From: Brachionus koreanus
Taxonomy: Eukaryota > Rotifera > Eurotatoria > Ploima > Brachionidae
Reading direction: 5' to 3'
Length of the DNA stretch: 54,072 nucleotides
Assembly (NCBI GenBank): GCA_016987375.1
Contig: PJRA01000473.1
Location: 1,241,491 to 1,295,562 of the forward strand
Both the position numbers and the translations under genes were made by a program. The notes under the pieces are model-generated. The model was not told the origin of the DNA, did not search any database, and saw only the letters and a list, made by a program, of their open reading frames with translations. Below, piece after piece: positions 41,279 to 52,977 of this stretch. Numbering within the stretch: position 1 is the stretch's first letter; the number at the start of each line of letters is the position of its first letter.

Positions 41279-44200
41279 ATGTTTCGCGCCGTTTTCGTCA
41301 AACTACGAAACATTTACAATTCATTGAGCAAGTATTACGCCTCATTTATTGTCGAGCACACATTTGCAACTGTGTCTTGTTACTTGTTATTCACAATATG
41401 CATCAGTTTTGGCCTATTTCAAGCCCAACTTGAACACGATAGCGAAAAATTGACTCATGTGAAAAACAGCGAAGCTATTGATAATGCAAACACACTTTCA
41501 AATTTGTTTCCCTATCGCCGAAGCAACTATTTTACGCACAAGAGCATCGATCTTGGCTACTATGTGGAAATAATAGTCAAAATAAAAAACAAAAACGAGT
41601 CGTTTATGAATCGTGATGTTTTGGACCAATTTAACCAGATTTACGACAACATAACCCAATATTTGGTTATCGAAACTTACGATCAAACATCTAATGCAAG
41701 CAATAATCTCACTTATATGCACGATCTTTGTCCCAAACGACTCAAAATTTGTGCCATTGAAGGCAGTATTTTGCGCATGAAGGAATTTCAGGATAAATTG
41801 CTTGACAAAAAAATCAACTATGACAAAAATGATCCAACACAATTGTATGCTGAAATAACGAGCAATATCACTGATGGAACTAGTATGAATTTTGTGTTCG
41901 GAAAAAATAGAGACGAAGATTGTGAAAATGAATTTGGCAAAGTGAAATGCTACATTCAATCGGTGAGCATATTTAGAGCGCGTTTTGAACTATTAAGTGA
42001 GACCGATGTTGAAAAAAAAAATGCCATCAAATTTATGAATGTTTTCCAAGACTATATGAATCAAGTGAGCAAATTAGAAGAATACAATATTTTTGACATA
42101 TCATATCATGCGTCTCATACACTCGAAAGTGAAATTGTAAAATACTCGGTGTTCGATTTTAAATATGTACTGACATCTTTCATTTCAATTTGGATAATTT
42201 ATTTTTTGTTCATGTGGTTTGATTTGAGAATGTTTAAGGTCTATTTTAAGGAAAAATTTCTAAAACAAGCAGTAGGTGAAAGAATAATCAATAGGAAAAA
42301 AACAAAAATATTTTCCAAATGGTTCAAAATAAACCTTTATTTAATTAAGACAAGTGGATTTTTGGTATTTGCCACATTCATTCAATTCTCTTTGACTATT
42401 TTATCAACTGTTGGACTCATGTCATTGTTCTCAATACCAGTTAATCAGCTATTGTATTCGTCTATATTTATTTTAATGATAATCAATTGTCATCAATCGT
42501 TGATGCTATTCAAAAATATTACCGATTACAAATTGAAGAGCGTAAATGAGCTCAAAGATAAATTTGATTTAATGAATGGCTCTTACAAGTCACTGTTCGA
42601 TTTGAATATAAAAAAAAAGTTAACCAGGACCATTCAATTAATTCTAGTGCCGAGCTTTTGCACACTTTCAACATCAGTCGGAGCTTATTTAGCGATTGGA
42701 GTCACGGCTCAATTTGATGCAATTCGTTTCTATTCTTATTTTTTGGGTAAAAATTTTACTTTAATTTTTGAAGTATTAGCTTTAGAATTTATTCAAAAAT
42801 GATCCAGTTATTTCAATTTTTCAAAAAAATCCCTGACCCGTATTTCATCAAATACAAGAAACTTGCTAGTATTTGAGTCAAAAATTTTCCTTTATCCTTA
42901 TTTAAGTTGCTTTTCTTAATAAAAAGTGGCTTGTTTAAAAGAAAATTCACCAGGCATTTGCCATGTAAAAAATGTGTTTTCTTGTTTTCAATAGAAGAAA
43001 AAAAATGGATGAATTTCTTTAATTTGAGCCACTTTTTTAGACTAAAATATTTTTGAATAGAAGAAACTGAAATTTTTTTTATTTGATGAAATATGGTAAA
43101 ACAATTCTGCAAATTTAGCATTTTTAAAATATGGACAAATGTGGGCTTTGTGAAATAAACGACAATAGAAAAGAACAAAATGTTAAAAATTGTCATTACT
43201 TTTTTTTTTAAAGAAATTTTAGCATAATTTAAATTTGAAAAGAAAAAATTCAGTTTTTGCACATCATTAGCAAGCTTTAACTGTTGATGCAATGTTGTAC
43301 TATGTTTCATTTAGAGAATTAGTAAAAGCCTTTAGAAAAAAAGGGCAAAGTGAAATTTGTGATCAAATTTCATTTTTCAAATATGATGAAAACAAATTAA
43401 AAGAGCAATTAAATTTCAATGTATTTTTTAGAAACAAAATTCTTTTTTCAACAGTTCAAAAATAAAGCTTTGAAATGTTACACAAATTCATAAATCTGCC
43501 ATGAAATTTAATTGCGCATTTAAAGTGTTTTTATCATAAACTTTATAGCATTAATTTCTGGTATAAATTGGATAAAAGATTAACTGGTGTGCGTAACAAA
43601 CCAAATCCTAACCCAAAACTGATACTTGAAAAAAAATCAGTGCTGATGCTTGATCTAAAGCATGATAATTTTTAATTTAAAAATTTAGATAGAAACAATT
43701 AAATAACACAAATCTTCTTAAGAATTATAAAGAAATTCGGCAAAATGTAAATAATTTTACATTTTTACATTTTCATATTTTTAGATTTTTTGTGCAATTT
43801 TTCAGAAAATCAAAAAAACACTCTCAAATTATTTGGTAAACAAAAATTAAATTAAAATTTCTTAAATTTTGCACAAAAAATCTAAAAATATCATTATATT
43901 CATTTTATTCATTTTGCCAAGAAATTCAAGAGCTGATGTTTAGGAAAAAAGTAGCTGTTATTAGCCTTTAGCGACAAAAATCAAAGATTTTGAAAAGATC
44001 TGGTGAAAGAATGCTTTTTTTTTTTAATTAAAAATAAATTTTCTAATTTGCCTCAAAAAATATGAAAAATTATTAAAAATGGGAATTTTATAAATGAAGT
44101 CTTTTTTTTTCTCAATTAAAAATGATAATATTTTTTCATGAATTAAAAAGGACTAATAAAAAGAATAAAATATTTATTGATTTACATTTTATTAATTATT

Positions 44201-46136
44201 TCTCCAAATAGGCAACAAAAATTATATTTAAATACTTCAAATAGTTCTTTTAGTCTTTTTAGATAAACCATTGAGACAACAGAACCTATTTTTTCAGCAT
44301 TGTAACATCACAATTTTCACAATATTTATTTTGACCATTTTCAACTTTCTTGCTTACATCTAAAAAAGATCTAAAGCAACTACTTTGCCTTTTTTCCTCG
44401 TTTTTGTCTATTCTTTAAGTATTGGGTATTAGCCATATCTTCAAATTATTAAGTCTTTTCTTAATTAAAAGCCATTCTTGGTTTAAATTAGGATTTGCAT
44501 TAAGCATAAAGCAAATATTTTTTAATTTTTTTTTATTTTAGTACTGAGCTTGATAATAAATTTTTTTGGTCAAACAAATTTTTTTTGTCCATGTCTAGTA
44601 ATTTATTTACGTAGAGTAAAGCAAAACCGAAGCTGTCCCATGTTTTGCTACAACAACGATGATGCAAGCGTCAATCAAGAACAAGTGCAAAATATTAGCC
44701 CTGAGTTGAACACAGATGACTTTTCCATTGACATTGACACCGAAGTAAATCAATTGCCTCGGACCGAAACTCAAATTGAATTACAGACTCGTTTGAAAAA
44801 AATCCAATCAATCAAATTTCTAAATGCAATTTACATTTTGCTATTCAAAAAAACATCCCTTTTTTTCGGCACTAAACTCAAATATCTATTGCTTTTATTG
44901 TTTATAGTTTATTTTATTTTCAATCTAATATTTTTCAGTATGCATCTACGAATCGAAATGCCCATGACTGACTTGTTGCCACAGCAATCTTATTTAAAAA
45001 AACATCTTGAAAATCATCTGGAAAATTTTGACTTAGGCCCTGTTGTTATGATAAATTTTATTCGACCCTTCAATTATTGGGAATTAGATGTTCAAGAGAC
45101 TGTTCAAAATTTTATCCAAGACTGCAAAAGATTGCCAGGAATGCAACAAATGGAGATTAACTGGCTAAACGAAGCTATCAAAGATAACTTTTATGGTAAA
45201 TTTTACTATCAAGAGTGTCAAAATGAGCATTCGGCAGGTTGTTTTCTGAGAAGCATAATAAACGTTCTGGCTCTCGACCAGAACAAAGATGATGTCGGAT
45301 TTATTTTGAATAACAAGTCTTGTTCAGTTCATGATATTGAGAATCTACTAAATTCGAATCTAGAAAATTCGTCTCCAATAACTGATTTAAATGTTAGCAT
45401 AGCATATAGCCGAATATTTTTGTCTCTTAAAGAATTCACTGGATCTCAAGAAAATGTTCAAACAATGAATCAACTAAAATCATTAGCTTTTGAAAAGTAC
45501 AATTTTACTAGCAAAGATGTTCTGATATATTCAAATGTGTTTCTCTATTTGGAACAACTGAATGAAATATATCCCACTTTTGTGGCTATATTTATGCTTT
45601 CGTTTGAATGCATTTACTTCGGAAGTCTAATGCTAGTCTTCGATCTACGCACTATTTTAATTATTCAACTAGTGGGCATATCATATTTTGTATCAGTCAT
45701 AGCCAACATGGTTCAATTTGGCATTAGTCTGAACATTGTCACTATGATGCAGTTAATTATTATACCAGCATTTTTATTCGAGTTTTTCTATCATCAAGCT
45801 TATTTGTTTCTATACACAGTAGAAGATGAGCAAAAAATCAAAAAACAATCAGCTTTTGCTGAAAATATGGAAAAATCAATTAGAAAAATAAAGATCAAAC
45901 GGCTTAAGTTTTCTTTTGAGAAAAGCTCAAAGAAATCTGCCCTTTTCTTTCTTCTTATTGCTTTGTTCGGATTGAATTTTATGTACTTTTGTGACACATA
46001 CAATTTTCACTCATTATACATAATGTTAATGAGCATTAGCCTAAACTTGTTCTTACACTTGGCCGTTGTTTATCCTGTTTTGATAATTCTAATCGGTCCA
46101 TGTTGGACAAACAAGTATCAAAAAACCTCACGATAA
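41279..46136 (+). CDS. Patched-related (RND/SSD-type) membrane protein
   Basis: Exons 41279-42746 and 44542-46136, joined in phase across a 1795-bp intron, encode 1020 residues. A first membrane helix lies at about 29-48, then a large extracellular loop with Cys pairs and sequons (NLT, NIT). A cluster of five hydrophobic segments (about 295-490) takes the place of the sterol-sensing domain. The junction restores FFGQTNFFCPCLVIYLRRVKQ with NRSCP after it, matching the end of the first half in Patched-related proteins. The second half repeats the plan: helix near 600-620, a second loop (ATDLLP-like MTDLLPQQSYLKKH), and five terminal helices. This is the Ptr/PTCHD class rather than Patched or NPC1. 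The RND proton-relay and GxxxD motifs are not evident, so it is divergent. The exact subfamily is uncertain. Confidence 0.85.
43130..43320. repeat. Dispersed repeat shared with 30233-30490
   Basis: The blocks GGACAAATGTGGGCTTTGTG, an AGAACAAAATGTTAAAAATT-like segment and TTTTTGCACATCATTAGCA appear in similar order at 30233-30490. It lies inside the intron of the Patched-related gene. Confidence 0.45.
43739..43918 (+). mobile_element. Palindromic MITE, GGCAAAATG family, copy 3, with 9-bp TSD
   Basis: The 180-bp element runs from GGCAAAATG to CATTTTGCC and is flanked on both sides by the exact 9-mer AAGAAATTC (43730-43738 and 43919-43927). The whole element is a near palindrome (GATTTTTTGTGCAATTTT against AAATTTTGCACAAAAAATC). 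A 9-bp duplication is typical of Mutator-like (MULE) transposition. With the MULE/FLYWCH relics elsewhere in the window, a MULE-mobilised MITE is the likely identity. Confidence 0.88.
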
Positions 46137-47042
46137 ATGCTTAAAAAAACAATATTGTCGAGAATGAGCTTTCCAAATTTCGCCTTACCATTTGTGTATT
46201 CCATTAATTTATTATTTATTTGTTCTGAATATAATATTTTTAAAATAATACAAAAAATAATTGTATTTATTTTAATTATTTAAATTAGAAAAGGATTGAA
46301 TTTCGATACTCATTTAATGGCAATGTTTATTATGATAAAACACAATCAGGTGAAAGCGACCGTTTATTAAAAAATGCTATTTTTTTGGTGAAAAATTTAT
46401 TTTTTTTTAAAGTTCATTCCAATTTTCAAATCGAATAACTTAGAAATCATGGTAGATAAAATATTTAATTTGTTTTTATTGTAATAAAATGTTTTTATTT
46501 TTAAGCTATTATGAAAATAAAAATTTTAGTATACATTTTTGGTTTTTAGGGATATTTTTTAAATTTATTTTTTTTTCCTTATTTACTTCTTGTGAAGCAT
46601 AGGATCATTAAAAAGATAAGATAATAAGATAATAATTGCATTTCTATAATATCTTTTTAATCTCTAAAATCAAATAAATAAAAATTATTTATGAAATGAT
46701 AAATTCAAAATTTAATTAAATTTTAAAAATAATTATGATTCAAATAAATTTTTACTATTTTTTTCTCATCAAGTTAAATAAAAAGGATTAATAGTCTAAA
46801 TAACTAAAAATTGGTAAGTAGTGAAAATTTTTTTGAATTCTTAAACAACTTCATGTTCCAGTAATACAATGACAGTTTTTAGAACATTGCTTAAAAAGCT
46901 CTGAATTATTTTTTGTTCTAGGACATGCTTGCTTGAACAATGCTCAATATGATCAAATAATCTTGAAACAAATTGTTTTAAATTTAAAATTTTGATTTAA
47001 AACAATCATACTGTCAATCTTTTTTCATGGACTTTTAAAGAC
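46137..47042. other. Intergenic, nothing recognised
   Basis: AT-rich 3' flank of the Patched-related gene. Weak Tc1-like context may begin near 46940, but nothing else is supportable. Confidence 0.4.
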
Positions 47043-47273
47043 TTGTACAGGATAAGTTTGTATACTACAATGAGAAATTTCCAAAAAAAAATTTCAGAGT
47101 CTCATACAGCGGTCAGAAAACTGCTTTTTAACATAAAAGATAGAAAAAAAAGATATAAATGGTGTAGACAGAGACTTAATTGGACAGTTAGTGATTGGTC
47201 CAGAGTTATTTTCAGTGACGAGTCCAATTTTGAGGTCTTTAATCGTAAATCAAGAGCAATGCTTTGCACCTGA
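47043..47273 (+). pseudogene. Tc1-like transposase fragment
   Basis: A 76-codon frame contains KDRKKRYKWCRQRLNWTVSD, then WSRVIFSDESNFEVFNRKSR. This is the Tc1-family block leading to the first catalytic Asp (DES). The frame stops soon after, and neither the second Asp nor the third acidic residue follows. The helix-turn-helix N-terminus is not recognisable. It is a dead fragment, of a different subgroup from the relic at 52007-52661. Confidence 0.8.
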
Positions 47274-47429
47274 AAAAAAATTTCCCTTAAAATTTGAATT
47301 TGATAAAATAAAAATAATATACTTAGGTTTTATTTTGATTTTTTTTGTCTTCTAATTATAATTGATACTGAGTTAAATGAAAATTTGAAAAAAATATACA
47401 CGAAAAAAACATTAAAATTCTGAAACAAA

Positions 47430-47872
47430 ATGTCAAATCAAAAAACAAAAGCAAAAAACCGACTCAGTTAAATTGTTTACAGTGAAGAGTTGGAAAGAAG
47501 GAGTGGTAGCGAGCGACTAACACGATCCCTATCTCGGTTACAAAGTCAACAGCCAACTCAGAGTTGCTCTAAATTTGTAGAAGCACTTGAATTTTGTGTT
47601 TAAAGTGCAGGGTTTGAAGAAGAGGTAGAAAGTCTTCAACAGTTCTAGTGAAGAAACCGATAATTAAGAAGGGGAAAATGAAACCAGAAATGACGATTAG
47701 AACATTTGAAAACTGAGAAAATTAAAGTGACGAAAATGATGATTCTAGTGATAATTCAGTTGACCAAATAGGTCTTTCTAACAGCGGGTCATCAAGTTCT
47801 TCAAGCGGTATTAGTAGAGAAGAGCAAGGAAATTCGATTGGAAACCGACCGGAATTTACGATCGATCGATGA
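47430..47872 (+). pseudogene. Unidentified decayed coding sequence
   Basis: From ATG 47430, coherent coding-like sequence appears in pieces: SEELERRSGSERLTRSLSRL and SQQPTQSCSKFVEAL in the first frame, and after frameshifts an acidic Ser-rich stretch (ENDDSSDNSVDQIG, SSSSGISREEQGN) ending near the TGA at 47870-47872. Base composition is noticeably less AT-rich than the flanks. Several stops and frameshifts break it. It could be the N-terminal part of a transposase or a processed pseudogene; I cannot name the parent. Confidence 0.4.
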
Positions 47873-48427
47873 ATTATAAGAGAAAACTATTTCCAAAAAA
47901 AAATGTTCTTTTTTTTGTAAAAAAACTAAAAAATTATACAGCTGTTTTTCATTTTTTTAAGTGTAAAATAATGCTTAAAAAGATACCTAAGGGAAAAATA
48001 AAATTTGTTTGTAAAGTATTTACATATTGGCATGTTGTTTCAATTTTTAAATTTAAAAATAATAAAAAGCAAATTTTCTTATAAGCCAAAATCACTAGTT
48101 TGGTATCTTATAAAAAAATAAATTATATTTGTTTGAACCAGATAATTTTATACTTGCAAATTAGTGTCTTAAAGTATTTAGCATGATTTATTTGACAGAG
48201 ATGGAGCTCATTCAAAAATTTAAGTCATATTATCTAGAAGAAATTAATTATTATTTTCGAACAGAAAAAATAAGAAATTTTCTAATTTTTTTTATGTTTT
48301 TATTATTTTTGGCAACTAAAACAACTTAGAAATTAAGTCTAAAATTGAACGCATCAATTAAAGCACTAAAACCACAATTAAACTTTGTAAAATTCATAAT
48401 TCTCCAAAATAACAAAACATTCTTTCT
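47873..48427. other. Intergenic, nothing recognised
   Basis: AT-rich spacer between the decayed coding sequence and the 3' end of TRAM1; the open frame at 47869-48084 is Lys/Phe-rich low complexity without features. Confidence 0.45.
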
Positions 48428-49756
48428 CTAGTTTGATTTTATTTTCTCAGAATCACTTGTTTCTTCTCTTGTATCCAAATCGGTGTCACTACCCTCTTTG
48501 GAGGTCCGTTGTTTCTTTGGAAAAGGTTTCACAGTTGTTTTTGTTGAGCTGGTTTTAGAATTTTCTCTAAGTTTTTTACATTGGAATAGAATGAAGTTCC
48601 ACATCATCCAAGCTTGAAGAAGTAAAATTACAACCAAACTTGTTGTTCTAACGATTGGTGAATTAAAATTTTTCTCTTCAAAATTGATGCTTTCTACACT
48701 TGAATTTTTCAAACCGAACCAAAATACGATAATTGACAAGAATATAGCGGCTAAGCGAGTCAACACAAATAAAATATTATAAACCCTGAAACAATTTCTA
48801 GCAATTTTGTTTTTTCCCGAGAAATGCATTAATCTTGAAAAATGAAATAGGACATTTACTGTATGATCGATAAACAGCAATGTAATTCCAATTCGAGAAA
48901 AACTATTTTAATTATTTAGATTAATATAAGTGCTTTTAAGAGTATGGTAAAAATTTACTTTAGCAAATAGATCAAGAGTGAAATTGCAAAATTTAAACCA
49001 GCAAACAATATTTTGGCTGGCATTTCTTCGCGTTTTACTTTTTGTAGATACAATTCGGGTATGATGTGCATCCAGTAGCTCATCTTAAAAAAATTATTAT
49101 TTTAAAAAAATTTAAATTTTTTTTTCTAGATAGTACTTGAATTATGAAGAAAAATTTTGTCATGAAAGTGAGACCAACATGGGGATATTCGTTCCAAAAG
49201 AAGCTCAATGAATGAAAATAGCCTTCCTTTAAAAAAGTCAAAAATAGTTTTAAATTTTAGTACGAAAAGTTGAAAAATCAAAATTACATCTTTGAAAATT
49301 GACAGAGCCCAAAAGGCTGAGAGAGCATAAAAACTTAAAAGTTGCCCTGATTCATTGAATTTATTTGCCTTTGTCTTTGACAATCTGACCTTTCGCATCA
49401 ATTTCTTGAAAAAAATTTTAAATATTTTTTCTTATCAAAAATGACAATCTTACATCAAGTACATATTCTTGAATGATGGCGTGAAAAATAATTGCTGCTA
49501 TCGTGTAAAAAAAAAGAAGACAGGCATCTTTGAAACCATAAGTGTACAAAACAGCTGGCTGGTCTAATTCAGTTATGTTATGCTTAGGAGCAATAAAAGC
49601 GCTGGCTAGAGGAGTGGTCGTTTGAAACATGAGACCTACGATGAATACCATGCACACACAAGTGGCTATGTCACCGTGGTTTTGAATTACAAATTCATGA
49701 CTGAAGTAAGGAACTTGCTTGTTGCTACCAGGACGTTTTCGGAATCCAGTGCCCAT
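48428..49756 (-). CDS. TRAM1: Translocating chain-associated membrane protein (TRAM1)
   Basis: Exons 49756-49454, 49404-49288, 49226-49137, 49083-48959 and 48902-48428 (introns 49, 61, 52 and 56 bp) encode 369 residues, close to human TRAM1 (374, from memory). The N-terminus has SHEFVIQNHGDI and the first membrane helix. FHAIIQEYVLD and KANKFNESGQL follow, then a TLC-domain-like set of helices with YWMHIIPELYLQKVKREEMP, and FHFSRLMHFSGKNKIARNCF. The last helix includes QAWMMWNFILFQ, followed by a basic/acidic cytosolic tail. TRAM1 is a multi-spanning ER membrane protein beside Sec61 that helps nascent signal sequences and membrane segments into the bilayer. All splice phases agree with the family alignment. 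Three introns end AAG and one TAG. Confidence 0.95.
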
Positions 49757-50911
49757 TCTTTTCTCTGAATTTTTTTTATTTTACTAAAAAGATTTTTATT
49801 TAATTTTTATTATTTAAATGGGAGTTATTGAAAGAATTGTCGATGTGGCTAGAAAAACTATTTTCGTAAGCTCGCTCTTCTTATATGCACACAATTTAAT
49901 TTTATTAAAATAGATGAAAATTTGAAATCTATCATGTTGTTTTCGTTGCAAAAATTATTTCGATATATTATATTTTTAAATGTTATTTGCAACTGCAACG
50001 TCATTTATTATTTTAGAAATAACAAATTCATCACACGTGTATAGAATCAAATTTAGTGAAAGATCTTATATTCTTTTTATTTAAAAAGATGACTATTTAA
50101 GCAAGCTCATTCTATTATAACAAATCAATAATTCATGAAACACATATTCAAAAAATTCACTTAACCTTACTAAATGCTCATTTATATTTTTTAAAAAAAT
50201 CATGATGAAAGCTATAATAATTTAAATTGCAAAATTAAATATTTTATTTTTCTGCCTTAATAATTAGAAAAATAAATTTCAAAAAAACTTTCAAAAATTA
50301 TTTTGATCATTTCCTTAAATTAAATTTCTTTGGTCAACCAAAAATTTCAAATATCTATTTAATATTAATTTTTACAAAATACAAAAGAATTTTTCACATA
50401 AAATATTATATTAGACCAGACTGATAATATTCAAAGACAAAAAATTAGAATTTTTACCATTAATATTTTGAACAAAAATCTATTTTAAATCTTGACAAGC
50501 AAATCTAGAATTTTATTTGCTATCTGAAAAAAATTTAAAAAATTATTCAAAATTAGCCGAGTAAATCGATGTTTCTATCTGATTTGTAAAATGTATCTAT
50601 TGTTAAAATTTCATTGAAAAAGTTCGGTTTTAAGTAAAAATATAAGTTTTAAGTTTATATTGCAAGCATTTTCATATTTGAATAAACAGTAAGTATCCAC
50701 TTGTAATATCTAATTTCGATGAAAAACTTCATAAATAATAATTTTTTGATATAACGTAAATGTTCGATTTTTAAGAATGTCATTAACTAAATTTCAAAAT
50801 TTTTTTATCATTTTTTTAAATTTTGTTAATTAGTAGCTTTTATTTAGACAGATGGAAATACCAAAATTTGTTTTTTTCAAAATAATTTTTCTTCTAAAGA
50901 TAACTAGAATC
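49757..50911. other. Intergenic upstream of TRAM1, nothing recognised
   Basis: AT-rich spacer, presumably with the TRAM1 promoter near 49757-50000. I see no supportable motif. Confidence 0.45.
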
Positions 50912-52977
50912 GGTATACTCTAAAAAATACACCAAGATTGAAAAAAAAATTTTTCACTATTAGCTATTATAGGTTTTTGATAAACGACTAAAATTAAACA
51001 CTTATTAAGTATAAATGTTGTAATTTTTTTAAATGATGTAAAAAAAAATTTTAAATTTATTTTATTCTAATTTAATTTATTTAGTAGTGCCATGACACAT
51101 TTATATATGACATAAATTTCAATAATTTTACGTTTTGAGTTTACCTCAAATCAAAAAGGGCCAGAAATTAGAAATTTTAGGTAAAAATCAAATTTATTTT
51201 TTAATTAAATTTTTAGCGAATAAATTAAAAGAAACAAATTTCTTTAAATGAGCTTAAAATTCAGTAAATTTAATTTTGTAATTTAAAAATTTTATTTAAA
51301 AAGTACCTCAGGTTTTATTTCTTGGAAGGCTTAATTATCATTTTTCGGATAAAAACTTAAAGGCTGGTTTATATCATTTGGAACTTTTTCTTTTAATTTG
51401 GATCTCAATTCATTTTTTAAGTCTTTTTGTCAATCTTATACAAAAATATTTTAAAAATACTCTTAAAATTTAGAATTTTAGCATACAAAAAGGCTCTAAA
51501 GATTCTTCTGCAGGCATCGATATTTTTTCTTGGTTTTCACCTTTACACTTTAATGGAGCTGTGATCAACAAAATTTTATTTTTTGAACTAAAAACTTGTT
51601 TAGTTGATCAGCTGAAAACTGCTTGCATTTATAATCTAATTAAAAAAAGACAAATAATTCACTATCCAAAATATGACTTAGTTGACCAAGTCAGTAGTCC
51701 AAAGATTTCGGGTATATTAGCTTTTTTTAAAGAATGAATCTATTTCGACTTAAACTATAGTAAATAAATTCAAAAATTATTACTCAATTAAAAGAGCAGA
51801 AAAAGGCGATTTTTTTAACATATAACTGAATTCAACCAGAATGCTTTTTTTTCAAAATACACCCAGGTGTGCATTTTTCAAGTATCCCTTATTTTTACTA
51901 TCTTCTTTTCGAAAATTGAAAAATTTATGAAAGTAAAAAATATATTAAAATTTTTTGTTTTATACTCATAAGTATTTTTATTTGACCAACCCTAATCAGA
52001 AATCGCTCAAACTTTGAAGCAGAAATATTTGAAGAAAACTTTGAAGAATATATCTTTGTTGATAAGACAACAATCATTGTTAATGAGCAGCCTATTTATC
52101 ACTTGCGGTTTCCATCATGTAGACCACAATCTTTATCATCCAGCTCAAAATTTGAGAGTAAAATTAAAATTTGTGCCAATATCTCTTTTGAGGGAGTCAC
52201 AGATTTTGCTGTAAAATTTAAATTTTTTTATAATAATAAATAAAATTAAATTTGTTTAAAATATTTCAACAATTTTTTATATGGAAATTTTAGCGGAATA
52301 TTTAATTCCATTCGGATGTAAAAATTATGTCTCTAATTATATATTACATCAAGATAATGATCCAAAGCATAAATCAAAGCTTTGTAGTGAATTTTTGAAG
52401 AAAAATTGTATAAATGGGTATTTTATTATTTCAATATAAACTAATTAAATTACATGAGTTTATAAAAAATATTAACTCTCCACCTAAATCACCGTGCTCA
52501 AATCCGATTAAAATGCTTTGGAAAGAATTAAAAATTACATAAGGAAAAAGAAAGTATAAAATGTAAAAAAAAATATTTTGAAGACTATTTTTGAATTAAA
52601 AAAGTCAATTACTCCATTTAAATGCCAATCTTATATTAATCATTTAAAAATGTTATTTTAATAATTTAAAAAAAAAATTCAAAAACAAAATTCTCGATTT
52701 TTATATTAAGGTAATAAAAAAGAAAAAGACTGCAATTTTATTTTTAGCATCCAAAGAAATTTTGTTTTTTTACCTTTTTTTTAGCAATTAAAATTCGAAA
52801 AATTTTTTTATATTACGTAAAAAACGGTAAATTAATTTTTTTAATGATTGTACAATAAAATAAAGTTAGGAAGAAAAAAAAGTATTTAAAAAAATGGCCT
52901 TTTTTAAATAACATTTGTGATTTACATCCGGTGTAGTTTTTTTCTAATTTTGATGGGTGTATTTTTTATTGTATACC
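50912..52977 (+). mobile_element. Decayed Tc1/mariner element with terminal inverted repeats
   Basis: The left end (50912-50940) starts GGTATACTCTAAAAAATAC and continues ACC; the right end (52945-52977), read inward on the minus strand, starts GGTATACAATAAAAAATAC and continues ACCC. Twenty of the first 22 bases agree and an A-run follows in both. A broken transposase lies between (52007-52661). About 1 kb separates the left end from the recognisable transposase, more than usual, so a nested insertion or lost N-terminal exon is possible. A segment near 51857-51870 (AAAATACACCC) resembles the terminal repeat. No intact TA duplication is seen at the ends. Confidence 0.65.
52007..52661 (+). pseudogene. 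Tc1/mariner transposase pseudogene (DDE domain)
   Basis: Pieces in order are EIFEENFEEYIFVDKTTIIV with NEQPIY after it (first Asp), FESKIKICANISFEGVTDFA, and ILAEYLIPFGC. Then come YILHQDNDPKHKSKLC (second Asp), SPPKSPCSNPIKMLWKELK (third acidic residue Glu) and FELKKSITPFKCQSYINHLK at the C-terminus. The catalytic triad positions are still readable, but several stops and frame changes break the gene, including one spacer of about 70 bp between the second and third motifs that might be a former intron. The N-terminal DNA-binding domain is not recognisable. The protein is inactive. Confidence 0.8.

Larger units (their letters stand above)
42747..44541 (+). other. Long intron of the Patched-related gene with repeats
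   Basis: The donor GTAAAA and acceptor TTTTAG bracket 1795 bp. It contains the dispersed repeat at 43130-43320 and an intact palindromic MITE at 43739-43918. A minus-strand open frame (42813-43310) coincides with the repeat and is not convincing as a gene. Confidence 0.75.

Noticed and set aside
42813..43310. 165-codon minus-strand ORF inside the Patched-related intron
   Set aside because: Lys/Phe/Leu-rich low complexity, overlaps a dispersed repeat, no family resemblance; treated as chance.
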